A DNA stretch of 64,000 nt from Pycnococcus provasolii. Taxonomy: Eukaryota; Chlorophyta; Pseudoscourfieldiophyceae; Pseudoscourfieldiales. The translations under genes were made by a program, and so were the position numbers. The notes beneath the pieces were generated by a model. That model was given only the letters and a program-made list of their open reading frames with translations. It had not been told where the DNA came from and ran no database searches. Each line of letters starts with the position of its first letter. The stretch's first letter is position 1. Where the stretch lies: assembly GCA_049487715.1 (NCBI GenBank), contig CP150556.1, positions 620,001-684,000 on the forward strand. Direction: 5' to 3'. Of this stretch, positions 46,476-57,649 are shown in pieces.

Positions 46476-48899
46476 ATGTCGTCGTCGTCGCGTGTGTTTT
46501 CTTATCTTTCGTTTGGGACGTTAATGTGGTCGCGGCGTCCTCTCATGACAACAGACGGGTTCTTTCTGGTTTGGTTTTGGCTTCTTCTCTTAGGTCAAAG
46601 TCGGCCGCTCTTTCCTTCACCCCCATCGCCGTCCGTTCTCCCTTCTCAGTCATCAGTCCTTCGTCTCTCCAAGTCGTTTTTGGTAAGACAACTTCAACTT
46701 AACGCACCTGCCAGTCAGGTTAAGGGGGGGCGGACTCACCGAAAGAGAACTGGATCTTCCAACAGCAGAGCGTCATCAAATTCGGCGTCGGCGGCGACGC
46801 CAAACATGAACTTGAACGCGTACACTAAGGCGCAGCTTGTTCGAGAAACGCTTTTACGCCTCTCCGACGAAGACGTCAAAAGCCAGGCAATGCTCGCGGG
46901 AGTCGCGACGCACAGGTCAAGGGAGGCCATCATTGACGCAATCGTTCAGCGCGTTGGAAGCAGCAGCAGCAGCAGCAGCAGTAGTAGCAGCAGCAGCACG
47001 GAGTCAGGACGGAGGAACCCAAGACGTAGTCACAGAAGCAGTGGCAAAGGACGGTCTACCAGGCTGACGTCGTCGTATCCACCGTTCGTGAACGCGGAGG
47101 GAAATAAGCGAGGAACGCTCGAACAGGCGCGGTGCTACGGCAAGCCGCTCGCCGTTCGTGACCACCCCGCGAATGCACCACCTCGGAAGCTGAAGTGCGG
47201 CAAGCGCGGTGCCGGTGACGCGCCTACTATGTCGCTGCTGCTCGTGGACCCGACGAACGCCGACGGCGTCGCGGCCATGACTGCAGCGCTTAACGCCGAT
47301 GTCGAGGTTCTCGCTCTATTCAACGTCGTCGACGAACGCACTGGGGAAAATGCTCACTTCGAAACATTCCGGCGCGCTTTGCCGGAGGAGCAGCACGTTC
47401 TCATCTACGCCGCACCTGCGATTGGACTGGCAGGTGCATACAATCGCCTCATGCTCGCGTCGAATGCGCCTTACTGCATTCTTGCTGGCGCTGGCGTGCC
47501 AACGGAGCAGGCACGGCCATTCGCAGCCTTCGTGGACGCCGCACGCAGAGCATTTCAGCGCGTCGATGCAGCCGGCGCACTTTTTGCGCGTGGCATTGGC
47601 GGCGCGGTTGTCGTTCGGCGATCTGCCGTGATCGAATCCGGTGGCTTCGCCGGCGACGGATGCGCATTTGATGCGGAGCGCACGTGCGCATTTTCGCTCG
47701 AGCGAGGTCTTGCGGACTCCATCCGCTCGCGCGGGTGGATTGTATCGCACGTGCCACACGACGCGCCGCCTGGCCTTGCGCTGCGCCCATCAGGCGCGTG
47801 TCCCAGCGCCGCAGATGCCGCAGACGTGCGCGACGCGAGCCTGCTCGAAGCACTTGAGTCACTTACTCCGCATGCACCAACCTGTGGCGCGAAGGACAGC
47901 GCGTATTTGTCAAGCAAGGTGCTCGAGGCACGACTCGGCGGGCGATGCCAGCCACGCTGGGCGGTGGCGCTTCAGTACTTTCGCCGCGCCTCTGCGATCC
48001 CGGAGCTTGCCGCCCCGCTTGTGGAGCACGATGCGAGCGCTCTCGAGGTGCTCGTGCACAACGACGGCGGTTCTGAGCACGCCGAGTGGCTCGAGGCTCT
48101 AGCGGGCGTGGTGAAGAACGGGGGACGCGTGTGGCACGTTCACAGCATTGACGTGCACGAGATTCGCGGGTACAATCGCCTCGTGAGATTGTCAGCCGCG
48201 ACGCTCATTGCACTCGTGCAGGACGACGACGTGCCTCGTGCACTTCACAAGACGCTCGAGGAGGCGTCCACGCTCTTCCGCGTGCACCCGAGTCTCACCT
48301 TGCTGGGCGGATGGCGCGGTCGCATTGACGTGGACGGCGCACCTTTCAATCGACAGACGAATCAGCTGGACAGCCACAAGTTTGGTCCTGGTCTGAAGAC
48401 GATCCCATACTGGGACGATGCTGCTCGCTGCCCGTTTATGTTCGCGGCACGCGTGAACGCCGCGCCGCTCTTCGCGAAGCGGCGCATCCTGCTGCAGCTT
48501 GGCTTGCTTCGCTGGGACTTGTCGTGCCCCGGCAGCGCGGGCATTGGATTCGACTTTGAATACAGTCTTCGTGCTTGGCACCACGGCTACCGCGTTGGTC
48601 TGTTTTACTCGCGATATCGCCACAACGCTGTGAAAGATGCCCTGCACTCTGGAACTCGTACGAACACGGAAGCTTGGCTTCGGCGCAAGGAGCAGGAGCG
48701 CATGAACAACCGACGACTGTATGAGCTTTATCCAGGCTTTTACCACAAGGAGGCGACGGCGCTCGCGGAGGAGGCGAATAGCAAGCTGCGGTCTTCGAAC
48801 TACGATCTGAGCGAGTTTGTGGAAAGCGGAGACTTTGCATCTTGGAAACACAAGCCCAAGACGAGTGGTGGTGCTGGTGTTGACTTGAGCGATGTATAA
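46476..48899 (+). CDS. Tandem GT2-like glycosyltransferase, probable Golgi type II membrane protein
   Basis: 807 residues from the ATG at 46476. The N-terminal ~190 residues are Ser/Arg-rich. Residues ~245-430 look like a reduced GT2-like domain (SLLLVDPTNADGVAAM, LAGAYNRLML, GIGGAVVVRRSAVIESGGF). Residues ~500-760 form a second one with LEVLVHNDGGSEHAEWL, YNRLVRLSAATLIALVQDDD (DxD-type metal site) and CPGSAGIGFDFEYSLRAW. An alternative first exon starts at 46409 in another frame. It encodes a polybasic signal anchor (RRRPVMVVVCLAYVVVVACV) and would join this frame if a GTAAGA donor at 46683 were spliced to an AG at 46769-46770 (88 bp intron). Donor sugar and acceptor are unknown. Confidence 0.75.
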   Translation: MSSSSRVFSYLSFGTLMWSRRPLMTTDGFFLVWFWLLLLGQSRPLFPSPPSPSVLPSQSSVLRLSKSFLVRQLQLNAPASQVKGGRTHRKRTGSSNSRASSNSASAATPNMNLNAYTKAQLVRETLLRLSDEDVKSQAMLAGVATHRSREAIIDAIVQRVGSSSSSSSSSSSSSTESGRRNPRRSHRSSGKGRSTRLTSSYPPFVNAEGNKRGTLEQARCYGKPLAVRDHPANAPPRKLKCGKRGAGDAPTMSLLLVDPTNADGVAAMTAALNADVEVLALFNVVDERTGENAHFETFRRALPEEQHVLIYAAPAIGLAGAYNRLMLASNAPYCILAGAGVPTEQARPFAAFVDAARRAFQRVDAAGALFARGIGGAVVVRRSAVIESGGFAGDGCAFDAERTCAFSLERGLADSIRSRGWIVSHVPHDAPPGLALRPSGACPSAADAADVRDASLLEALESLTPHAPTCGAKDSAYLSSKVLEARLGGRCQPRWAVALQYFRRASAIPELAAPLVEHDASALEVLVHNDGGSEHAEWLEALAGVVKNGGRVWHVHSIDVHEIRGYNRLVRLSAATLIALVQDDDVPRALHKTLEEASTLFRVHPSLTLLGGWRGRIDVDGAPFNRQTNQLDSHKFGPGLKTIPYWDDAARCPFMFAARVNAAPLFAKRRILLQLGLLRWDLSCPGSAGIGFDFEYSLRAWHHGYRVGLFYSRYRHNAVKDALHSGTRTNTEAWLRRKEQERMNNRRLYELYPGFYHKEATALAEEANSKLRSSNYDLSEFVESGDFASWKHKPKTSGGAGVDLSDV

Positions 48900-49303
48900 T
48901 AATGAGTAAAGTTAGTACAGTAGCAAACAATGAAACCATGTGTACAGTACCTTGGACATACCAACTCTTGTCATAGTTTTGAGAGTCATCGTGTTGATGC
49001 ACGGTTGGTGGCGCTGGCGACGACATCAACGAAAACAAGTCGCAACCGGAGCCCTCACTACGCTTACGAAAGCGCCCTGATAGAGTGATACAACCTTCGA
49101 AATCACCTGCGCCATGAACAAAAACGCGCAGTGAATGGCACCGGTGAATGGGCTGAATGGTGAAAGTGAGTGGTGTGTATGGACGACCGTTGGACAAACT
49201 AAAGTGCAATTCCATTACTGAATGAGCACTCACAGGTTTGTTTTTTGTGTGTGTGCGTCGAAAGAAATGTGTCGTTGTCCGTACGGGTACATGCATAGCA
49301 CGC
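48900..49303. other. Convergent intergenic stretch with an unexplained minus-strand ORF
   Basis: Lies between the convergent glycosyltransferase and CBS genes. TACAGTA words occur at ~48916-48952. A minus-strand ORF starting at an ATG at 49215 (SLSNGRPYTPLTFTIQPIH) looks protein-like for ~100 residues but then runs antisense into the glycosyltransferase gene. It is left unannotated. Confidence 0.3.
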
Positions 49304-50149
49304 TTACGCTTCGAAGGTACAGTAGCCCTGCAGCGACTCAAGCGTCGATCGCAGAATATCGCCGCGGGACAGTATGCCGCACAGCTTACCGTCGTCATCA
49401 ACGACGGCAAGGCGGTGCTGCTTGTTGGCCAGAAGCACGCTCGCGGCATCCTCGAGGCTTGCGTCCTGTGAGATGGTGGTGCACTCGTGCATGACGTCGC
49501 CTACGGATTCGCCTCGCACTCGCGCCTGCGCGTTTCGCAGTTCGTTGAAGCTGTTCCACATGAGTTCCTTTTTGCCGCCATACTCGTCGCACCTTCCTAT
49601 GGGCGGGAAGAGTCCCTCGGACGTGTCTATGTGTCCCGGCGTGCTTTCGAGGAGGAGGAGGTCGTATCCTGAGATGACACCGACGACGTGTCCTGACTCG
49701 TCAGCGACGGGAAGTCCTGAGATGCGTTTTTCGACGAGGACTTTCATGGCGTCAAGCACGGACGCGTCGGGTGAGATGGAGAGCGCAGGTTTTGTGCATA
49801 CGTCCTTGACTTGCATTTGCTTCCACAGTTCCGGATCGGACATGAAACCCGCGGCTGACGCCGAAGCCGCTTGTGAAGCCGATGTTACCGAGGATGAAGA
49901 TGTCTGATCCGAAGATGCGATTGCCTGAGAAGCCGAAGTCTGATCCTCTTTGATCGCCCGAAGAGACACAAGAGAGGTAGCAGAGGAGGAAGATGAACGA
50001 TTATAAGAGAGGATCCTACTCCCACTACTAAGGGAGCAGAAAGAGGCACCACCACTTAGGCAGACAGACGAAAGAGAAGGAAGAGGATACCACCTTCTAC
50101 CCCCACAGTAGGTCATAGACGTCATGGACATGGATGACGAGAGCGCCAT
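49304..50149 (-). CDS. CBS-pair protein, plastid CBSX-like
   Basis: 281 residues from the ATG at 50149. The Ser/Met-rich leader (~1-75) resembles a plastid transit peptide. Two CBS motifs follow: VKDVCTKPALSISPDASVLD with RISGLPVADESGHVVGVISG, and VGDVMHECTTISQDASLEDA with HRLAVVDDDGKLCGILSRGD. CBS pairs bind adenosyl ligands and regulate partners. Plant CBSX1/2 regulate plastid thioredoxins, and the compact two-CBS layout here fits that group. Confidence 0.9.
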   Translation of the reverse strand: MALSSSMSMTSMTYCGGRRWYPLPSLSSVCLSGGASFCSLSSGSRILSYNRSSSSSATSLVSLRAIKEDQTSASQAIASSDQTSSSSVTSASQAASASAAGFMSDPELWKQMQVKDVCTKPALSISPDASVLDAMKVLVEKRISGLPVADESGHVVGVISGYDLLLLESTPGHIDTSEGLFPPIGRCDEYGGKKELMWNSFNELRNAQARVRGESVGDVMHECTTISQDASLEDAASVLLANKQHRLAVVDDDGKLCGILSRGDILRSTLESLQGYCTFEA

Positions 50150-50652
50150 GAGTGACTCGTCTTCGAAGTATGTTTGTTGTGAAGGAATGGGACGGCGATG
50201 ACGCGACGTGTTCCGAATCACCTCCGGGGGCCCCGCGGACTGGCGGAGGACGAGGTTAGTAGACTAGGTTGCCTAAAAAAGGGTTTGCACTTTGGTGTGT
50301 GGCGCACGTGCCCTCTCCCCCCGTCTAGAAAGGAAAGGCGGCACGACAACGCCAACGCCTGGGGTTTCTTGGGGATACGCTCTTGCCCTCTATAACCTTT
50401 GTTGTCTTTTTTTCCGTGCTCGGGGTTTGAATGTTCTGGTTTTATGTTCGGGGTTGGAGTTGTTCGGGGTTTGAGTTGTTCGGGGTTTGAGTAGTTCGGG
50501 GTTTGAGTTGTTCTGTTCGGGGTTTGAGTTGTTCTGTTCGGGGTTTCTTGTGCGAATGCCTTGGGGGAAGAAGGTTCCTATAAAAAAGGTTGTCTTCATG
50601 GAATTTCGTCATTTATTATTACTGTATTCCCACCTTTGAATCTTTCTTTTAT
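50150..50652. promoter_or_regulatory. Divergent promoter region with TTCGGGGTTT repeats
   Basis: This is the shared upstream region of the CBS gene (minus) and the acidic unknown gene (plus). The G-rich repeat cluster occupies 50420-50550. Confidence 0.45.
50420..50550. repeat. Seven-copy TTCGGGGTTTGAGTTG minisatellite
   Basis: About seven copies of (G)TTCGGGGTTTGAGTTG with 14-21 bp spacing, varying by an inserted TTCTG. The core also occurs at 17738-17812 upstream of the starch synthase. Confidence 0.85.
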
Positions 50653-51219
50653 ATGTCGTCGACGGCGGAAGATCCTACCAGTAGTACGCATCAGCAGCAG
50701 CAAGAGCAGGCTTTGGAGTCTCATCTGCGTGCCCTGCACAGCGGTCTCCTGGCTGAAAGTCTACCTGCCGTGCCGCGTGACCACGCGTCGCGATTCAGGA
50801 AAAACGGCGATTTGGGACAGGACGTTGGTTCTGGAGCATCGAAGAAAGTTTTACGCGAAGATGACCCCATCTCTGGACAAGGAAAACTTACCATACAAGG
50901 ACCGCTAGCTGCGCCAATCAATCACAACACAAAGCACGACGCAGACGCTGAGCAACCAGCCTCACCCTCCTCACCAAACGCACGCGGCAACCACGTGCCG
51001 TCGTCCGTCATAGGCAGCGCCGTGCAAGGAATCGAAAGCGCTGACGCGAAAGACGACTGGCACGTCGCAGACGAAAAGGCGAAGCAGTTCTGGGAGGGAG
51101 AGGATGCACTGCAGCACCGCATGTTTCTCACCGACGAGCAGAGAGACAAGGAGGACGAGGACATTGACGCCTTGTTGGACGACTTTCGCGACAAGCAAAT
51201 ACCAAAAAGGAAAAAATAA
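50653..51219 (+). CDS. Small acidic protein of unknown function
   Basis: 188 residues from the ATG at 50653. It is hydrophilic: a Gln/Glu-rich start, a Pro/Asn-rich middle, and a conserved-looking acidic end (TDEQRDKEDEDIDALLDDF) followed by a Lys/Arg tail (KQIPKRKK) that could act as a nuclear signal. No known domain or membrane segment. Composition suggests a disordered nuclear or ribosome-associated protein, which is inference only. Confidence 0.5.
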   Translation: MSSTAEDPTSSTHQQQQEQALESHLRALHSGLLAESLPAVPRDHASRFRKNGDLGQDVGSGASKKVLREDDPISGQGKLTIQGPLAAPINHNTKHDADAEQPASPSSPNARGNHVPSSVIGSAVQGIESADAKDDWHVADEKAKQFWEGEDALQHRMFLTDEQRDKEDEDIDALLDDFRDKQIPKRKK

Positions 51220-52345
51220 CTCGTACGTGTATTGTTGTAGCCTTTAAAAACGTGTACTTTACAGCCTTACTATTTTTATCAAAAAATGTCGTCCTGGAGT
51301 CCATTCACACAGAATGCAAGTCCGACATCCGGACGCCACAGGGAGGGGTGACCTAACCCTAACCCTAATCCTAACTCCGCCTCCCACAGTGGCGAGAAAA
51401 TACCAGCCGAGGCAGGTACATAGCCGAGGCGCCACCACCTCTGGAGAAGCAGGAGGCGGACGAGGCGCGAAATCCTGGAAACGAACTTATCGTACCCGGT
51501 AGGAAGGTGAGCGAGCGATGAATATGCCTTTTATTCTTACAGTAAGTCGAGGCCAGCGTGCGATCGAATGGCGATCGATCCCTCGCAAGTCGCAACTCCC
51601 TCCAGGCAGCCACTCCAGCCAGGGAGGGACTCGATGGGAAGGGAACTCGACGCGATCCTTGAACTCGATGCGTGCGTGCGTGCGTGCGACGATAAAGTGT
51701 GCGTGCGACGATAAATAAAGATAACAGTAGTACTAATAAGACGGAAAGACGCATGCATGGATGGTCAGAGATACCACGACGATACACGCTGTCGATTTGT
51801 CGAAGAGGTCTGTCTAAAGGTTTATCTACAGTAGAGTGGTATCGCGTGCGAACAGAGACGAACAGAGAAGGCACTCACAAGGCTCACCACTTGAAGAGTT
51901 CAAGGACAACGGGTGGGATCCCGACGATTCCATCACTCCCCTCATCGTCGTGTACAGTCCGACTCGAAACAGCGAGTGACACAGAGTGTACATAGTCTAG
52001 TGTGTGTTTCGGAACGACGCCATCAAAGCTGTTCATCAAAGGGGGCCCACCCATCACTCGCGGTAAGGTGATTGGCCGCCCTTAACTAAGCTTAAGCCCT
52101 TAAGGCCTTTTTCGTTCCTGGTTCTTTCTTTGTTTTGTTTTGTCTTGTCTGGCTCACTCACTCACTTCACTCTCTGCAAGGCAGACTGTACTCCGAGGAG
52201 TGCAAGACTCTGGCCTCTCGTCCTATACACCTCATCTCTGCTCTCAACCGAAAGAATTGAACACTCCCTGAAAGCAAAGCAACCAGACGTTTCTTGCTTG
52301 CAAGTGGGCGGGTCCCATCAGATAGACGACCTCTAGATAACACAA
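51220..52345. other. Long intergenic region, no gene recognised
   Basis: About 1.1 kb. It holds a CCTAACCCTAACCCTAATCC tract at 51352-51374, a run of GCGTGCGTGCGTGCGAC words near 51670-51710, and otherwise unstructured sequence before the Sfi1-like gene. Confidence 0.45.
51352..51374. repeat. Interstitial telomere-like tract (CCCTAA)
   Basis: CCTAACCCTAACCCTAATCC, 130 bp downstream of the acidic unknown gene and about 970 bp upstream of the Sfi1-like gene. Confidence 0.8.
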
Positions 52346-52462
52346 ATGGAGCCGTACACGCCTCGGGTGGGTTCCAGGGCAGCCACCGCGTCGTCGTTCG
52401 CGTCCGCGGCACTCGGAACCACCTCGGCCGTGCCGCGCTCGGCGTACCGCACAGGTCTGGCG

Positions 52463-52493
<31 letters not shown>

Positions 52494-55400
52494 ACGAAGG
52501 AAGAGGCGGCGGCAGCAGGAACGCGCACGCACTGTCCACAGGCGACGTCGTGTCGTTCACCACGCTCGACGGACAGCCGTACGTCGCCTTCGAAGAGCCG
52601 AGCGACGACGCGCCGGGGGACAGCAGATTTGTGCTGCGCGCCTTGGGCGGCCTCACGCCGCAGAGACGGGCCGAGGCTCTTAGCGCGCGAGCGAGCCACC
52701 TCGAGGTGTTCAGGCAGGGCAAGTGGATCGGATTCCGGTGCGCAGCTGCGGGTGACAAGTACCTGCAGGCAACGCGACGCTCACACAACAGGCTGTGCTT
52801 CCAGAACGTCAACTTTGGCATCTGGGAGCACTTTGAAATTGCAAGCGACGAACCGACGAAGAGGTGGACCAAGTCAGTACTCAGCTTCCGCAGCCGACGC
52901 TTGCCTCAGTACGTGCTTCGCGTCGAGGTGGTCAGGTCCGGCATTCAGGTCGTGGACGTCGCGTCTTTCACGCCCGTGAGCCTGCCAAGGCCGCAGCGCG
53001 AGGACAGGGAAGGTGTTGTGCTCAGCAGCGTGAGCGGCGTCGTCATGAAGGAGTGGCACGCCTTCGTCTCCAAGGAGGTGGCAGCAAGGCAGCACGTGGA
53101 AGGCAAGATGGCAAGGTTGCAGGAGGAGGCGTCCGCGCTTCGTCAGGAGCTTCTCGCGGCGGTGGGTGCGCTGCGAGCCGAGGCGAGAGGCGAGCTGGAG
53201 AGGTGCATGGACGCCGTTGGCACGCACGAAAAACGAACGAGGGAAATGTCAGGTGAGGCGGCGCGCCTTCAGGCGGAGGCGGAGGCGCGCATGCGATGGG
53301 GTGTCGGTGTGCTGCACCGGAACAAGTTCCGCCGAATCCTCAAAGCTACACTGCTGCACTGGTACCACGCCGCGTGCTACAATGCACGCGAGGAGCGTGC
53401 AGCGCGCGCTCGCGAGCGACGTTGCCGGCGAAAGATTCGCGAAATTCGCTTGCGCTCATACTGCCGAGCGTGGCGCTCCGTCGAGGAATACGTTCGCACG
53501 ATGAGATCTCGACTCGTGCAGTGTCAACGTCGCGTCGAACGCGTGCGTACCGCAACGCGCTTTCGGAAGTGGCGTGAAATGATTGGCGGCATTTCGTCAG
53601 ATCGCGCCATGGGCGCACTGCGTGCGCAATTTCGCAATCGTGTCGCAAACCAGGTGGTCCGACGGCTCATGTACCGCAGAATTAGCGTGTGTTTTGACAA
53701 GTGGCGTGGCATTTGGCAGGAAAAAATGAGGCGGCGCATGAAGGTTCGCAAGTGCCTCATCAGGATCACCCAAAGTCAGGCGAATCGCGCCCTGAATGCG
53801 TGGCGCTTTTACGTTGCAGAGCGAAGTAGGCGCAGCGGGCTCGCGAGTCGCGCGCAGATCGTAAGCGAGGTGAGGAGGATGCACTACTCGTTCAAGGGCT
53901 GGGTCGACTACGTCGAGCACCTCGCACAGATGCACCAGTACCAGGTTGCGGTGATCGTGCGATTGCGCCAGCTTGCAATGCAGCGGGTGGTAAGGGCGTG
54001 GATGAACATTGTGCGCGTTCGAAAGGAGAAGCTGAAAATCCTGGGGAGGGCGGTGAGACGCATGCTGCTGCGCCCGTACGGGCGCCTTCTGCGCCGATGG
54101 CTGTCGGTTGTGGTGGAACGCGAGCGCAAGCGTCACGTGCTTCGGCTTGCGATCATTCGTATTGCGAAGCATCACGCGATGTCGGCATTACGCCGTTGGC
54201 GAGAGGTGGTGCGATTGCGCGCCGAGAGCAGAGACATGAGTCGTGTGAGGGTCATACGAATTATGACAAATCGCATGGGAATGGCGTGGAACAAGTGGCT
54301 TCTCATTTATCGGGAGGCGCACAACGCACGCGCGACGCTCCACAAGGCGCTGACGTGTATGATCAAGAGCACCGTGGCAAAGGCATTTCGCAGATGGTCT
54401 CACTTTGGCATGGAACGCTTGAATAATATTCGGTCAATCCTGGCGAGAATGCAGAACATACAACTTCACCGTGCATTCGAGTCGATTCGCGCAAATCGGC
54501 ACCAATGCCGACGTGCGCGCGCCAATAGTCGTCGTTTGAAAGCAAAGGTTCGGGTGATTCAGCTGCGCTCTACGATGCAGATCTGGAGGAGGTGGAACGC
54601 GATTATCCAAAAGACGTACCAAAGTGCATATCGTGTCGTACGAGCAATCCAGCGGAGGACGCTGTACAGGTCCTACAACGCTTGGGTCTCTCTGCACCGC
54701 GAGAATATTCGTCGAAGGGCAAAAGTGCGCAAAAGCTTGAATCGTCTTAAAAACATTACCCTCTTTCGCGCGTACAATTCGTGGCAATTTGTGACGGAGG
54801 AGGAAAATCGTCGGCGAGCTGTGCAGCTACGCACCATCCAACGTATGCGGCACCTTCAGCTGCACCACGCCTTCAATGGCTATCGTGCAACGGTGCTAAA
54901 GCTTGCAATCGACCGACGCGTTGTAAGCAGCACGATTATGCGAATGCTCCATCGAACGCTGCATTTGGCATTCCACGCGTGGAAATTCAAGTACTTGGCC
55001 ATGTGCAAGGAAGGGCGCGACCTCTGGTCGCTCACGACGTTCCGCATGCACAGGCTCCTAAAGGGACTGTGTTTCAAAGGTTGGCTAGGCGTTCGACGAT
55101 ATTACGTCCGTTCGCGAGTGGCTGTTCGTCGTTACAAATTGAGAAAGGAATTAAGGACAAAATCTATGGTGCTACTCCACTGGGAAATGCAGTTGGCGTA
55201 TCGCAAGCACCTCGACCACGCATTTCTCATCGTGGCTGATCGGCACCGCCGCCACGCGATTCGAAATGCCTTCCAGGTTATCAAGTACGCTGCCATGTTC
55301 GGCTCTAGGCAGAAAAAGGGTACACTTCGTCTGCACAATCTCGGGCAAAAGCTGTATCGAAGGCACTGCCATCTGAGGAAGTATCACACGTTCAAGCGCT

Positions 55401-57649
55401 GGTGCATGGTGCACGTACGAAAGAAGAACGGGCGCATTATGATGCGGATGATGCATCGGCGCAGAAAGTTCCGCATGGGAATCCGCGTTCTGCGCGCTTG
55501 GCGGCACCAGGTATTGGTCGTAGTCAGAAGTGCATCACGCCTTGTCGTACGGCAGGCGCGACGGGCGATGAATTTCCACCGCGCCAACAAAGTATTCAAA
55601 TACTGGCGCGACGAAGCGATGAGATTCATACGTAGCCGTGGCCTTCTCAGGAAGGCTGCCAGCCGCCTTATGCGTAGCGCTTTCTACCGCTGCCTCGTGC
55701 GGTGGCGCGAAATCGTCGCTGAGCGAAAACGCAAGATGGCGAAGATGCACAATTTCCTACGCAAATGGCAGAATGCGCGACTTGCACAGTACTTTGCGTG
55801 CTGGCTGGAAAAGCTCGAGCAGAGGCGGGAACGCATTGACCGCGTGCGTCGTGCGCTGGGCAAGATGCGGCGGAGCCTAGAGGCGAGGAGTTTTGAGACG
55901 TGGCGCAGCATCACCTTCCGCCTCGACTGGCAACGCAATGTTGCACGCGGAATCCTGAACAGGGTTATGAGGAATCACCTGTCGAGGGCAATGAATGCGT
56001 GGCTCGCTGCCATCGAAGCGATTGAGGCGTGGCGTCTTCGCATCAGCGCCGTTCTGCTGCACATGAAAGCTAGTGGGATGGCACGCACGTTTAACACTTG
56101 GCGAAATGTGGAGATGGTCCACTCGAGGTATCGTGGTATCATTTTTCGTGCCCAGAACATGCGCATACTCAAGGCATTCATGACATGGAAAGAGAAGGCC
56201 AGCCTGTTGGCGCACGATCGACTGCTGATGCTGCGCAGCGTGCACTTCTTCACAGGATACTCGGTGGCAATGGCATTCAACGCATGGCGCAACGAATATC
56301 GCTCGTACATGGACGAACGGGCTCGTTTGCATGTGCTGTACGTGCGCACACTGGCTCGCTTCACTAAGCTCGAATTGGTCAGTGCATTTGCGAGTTGGTA
56401 CGATCGCGTGGCTACCTTGCAAACAAAGCGCGCGAGCCTGAAGCGCTCCATGATGCACATAGTGATGAGATCGCAGAGCCGTGCGTACGCGTGCTGGCAC
56501 GAATTGTGGTTCGATGCACGCCGACGTCGTCATCTCGTGACGAGGTCTCTTTCCAGATTCAAGCACAGGCACGTGTCAGCCGCATGGATGAGCTGGCAAG
56601 AGGCGGTGGGGGCGGCGAGACGCCGGCTTGATACGCTTGACAAGTGCGTGAGGCGCATGGGCCTCGTGCGTGTCTTGCATGCATACCAAGGCTGGCGCGA
56701 GCGGGTGTTGGAGCGTCTGCAAGCCGTCGCTAAGCGCCGCGCGGTTGTCTACCGCATCTTGAATCGTCGCCTTGCGCGCGCGTTCGAGAGCTGGATGGAA
56801 AATCTGAGACGCACTCGCGAGAGGCGCGCAGTTCTGTACAGGGCGACGATGCGCATCTCGCGCATCGGCGTGGCGCGTTCCTTCACGACTTGGAAGGAAG
56901 CGCTAGCGGATCTGAAGGAGCGCCGCTCGTTCCTGCGCACGCAGCTGCTGCGCGTGATGAAGTCGAAACAGTACATGTGCATGATTCGCTGGCGCGGCTG
57001 GATCGTGGACTCGAAGCGTCTTCGTGGCGTGGCCAGCCGCGTCGTTCGTCGCATGGCCAACTTCGCGCTCGGGCGCGCGTTCGACGTGCTACGCGCGTTC
57101 GCGTCGGGCAAGCGGCGTGCGCGCTCGCTGGCCCTTCGTGCGGTGATGCGCATGAAGCTTCGCGTCGTGTCGATCGCATTCGACACGTGGCGTAAGGCGC
57201 GCGCGTTGTCGCGCTCCAATCGTACGGCTGTGATGCGAGCTTGGCGCCGCCGCGACCGCTCAGCGAGCGAGCTCTGCTTCGGCGAGTGGAAGGAGCTGCT
57301 TATGTTCCGCATTCGGCGAAAGGAGACGGTTCGTCACGCATGCCTGAGGAAGAAGTATGGCATGCGATTCTTCATGCGATGGTACTGGGACAACTTGGAT
57401 GAAGATGTGCAAGTTGCGCTCCGAGAGATTTTGGCGGGCAGCAAGAACCAAAGAGCTGAAGTGCCCGTAACTTTGCGTCCCGGCCAGATTCATAGGCGAG
57501 GAGGAGGAGGACGACGACGGGGAGGAGGTGGTGGTGGTTTCGACTTCTTCACGCCAGATGGCGGCGGCGGCGGCGGCGGCGGCGGCCGTGTCGACGTTTT
57601 CATGACGCCAGGACACGAGCTTGTGCAAGAGGGTGCGGTGGCGTACTGA
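52346..57649 (+). CDS. SFI1: Giant Sfi1-type centrin-binding repeat protein with N-terminal fascin-like trefoil
   Basis: 1,767 residues, intronless, from the ATG at 52346. After an acidic start (DDDDDDDDE), residues ~60-200 look like a fascin-type beta-trefoil (WIGFRCAAAGDKYLQATRRS, LCFQNVNFGIWEHFEIASDE). A short coiled coil (~230-310) follows. From ~330 to ~1700 the chain is an array of some forty ~33-residue helical repeats with the Sfi1 pattern A-F-x-x-W (AFRRWSHFGME, AFNAWRNEYRS, SFTTWKEALAD). These bind centrin along the spindle pole body, centriole or flagellar basal body. The C-terminus is Gly/Arg-rich and low-complexity. A trefoil on an Sfi1 rod is not the yeast or human layout. Confidence 0.85.
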
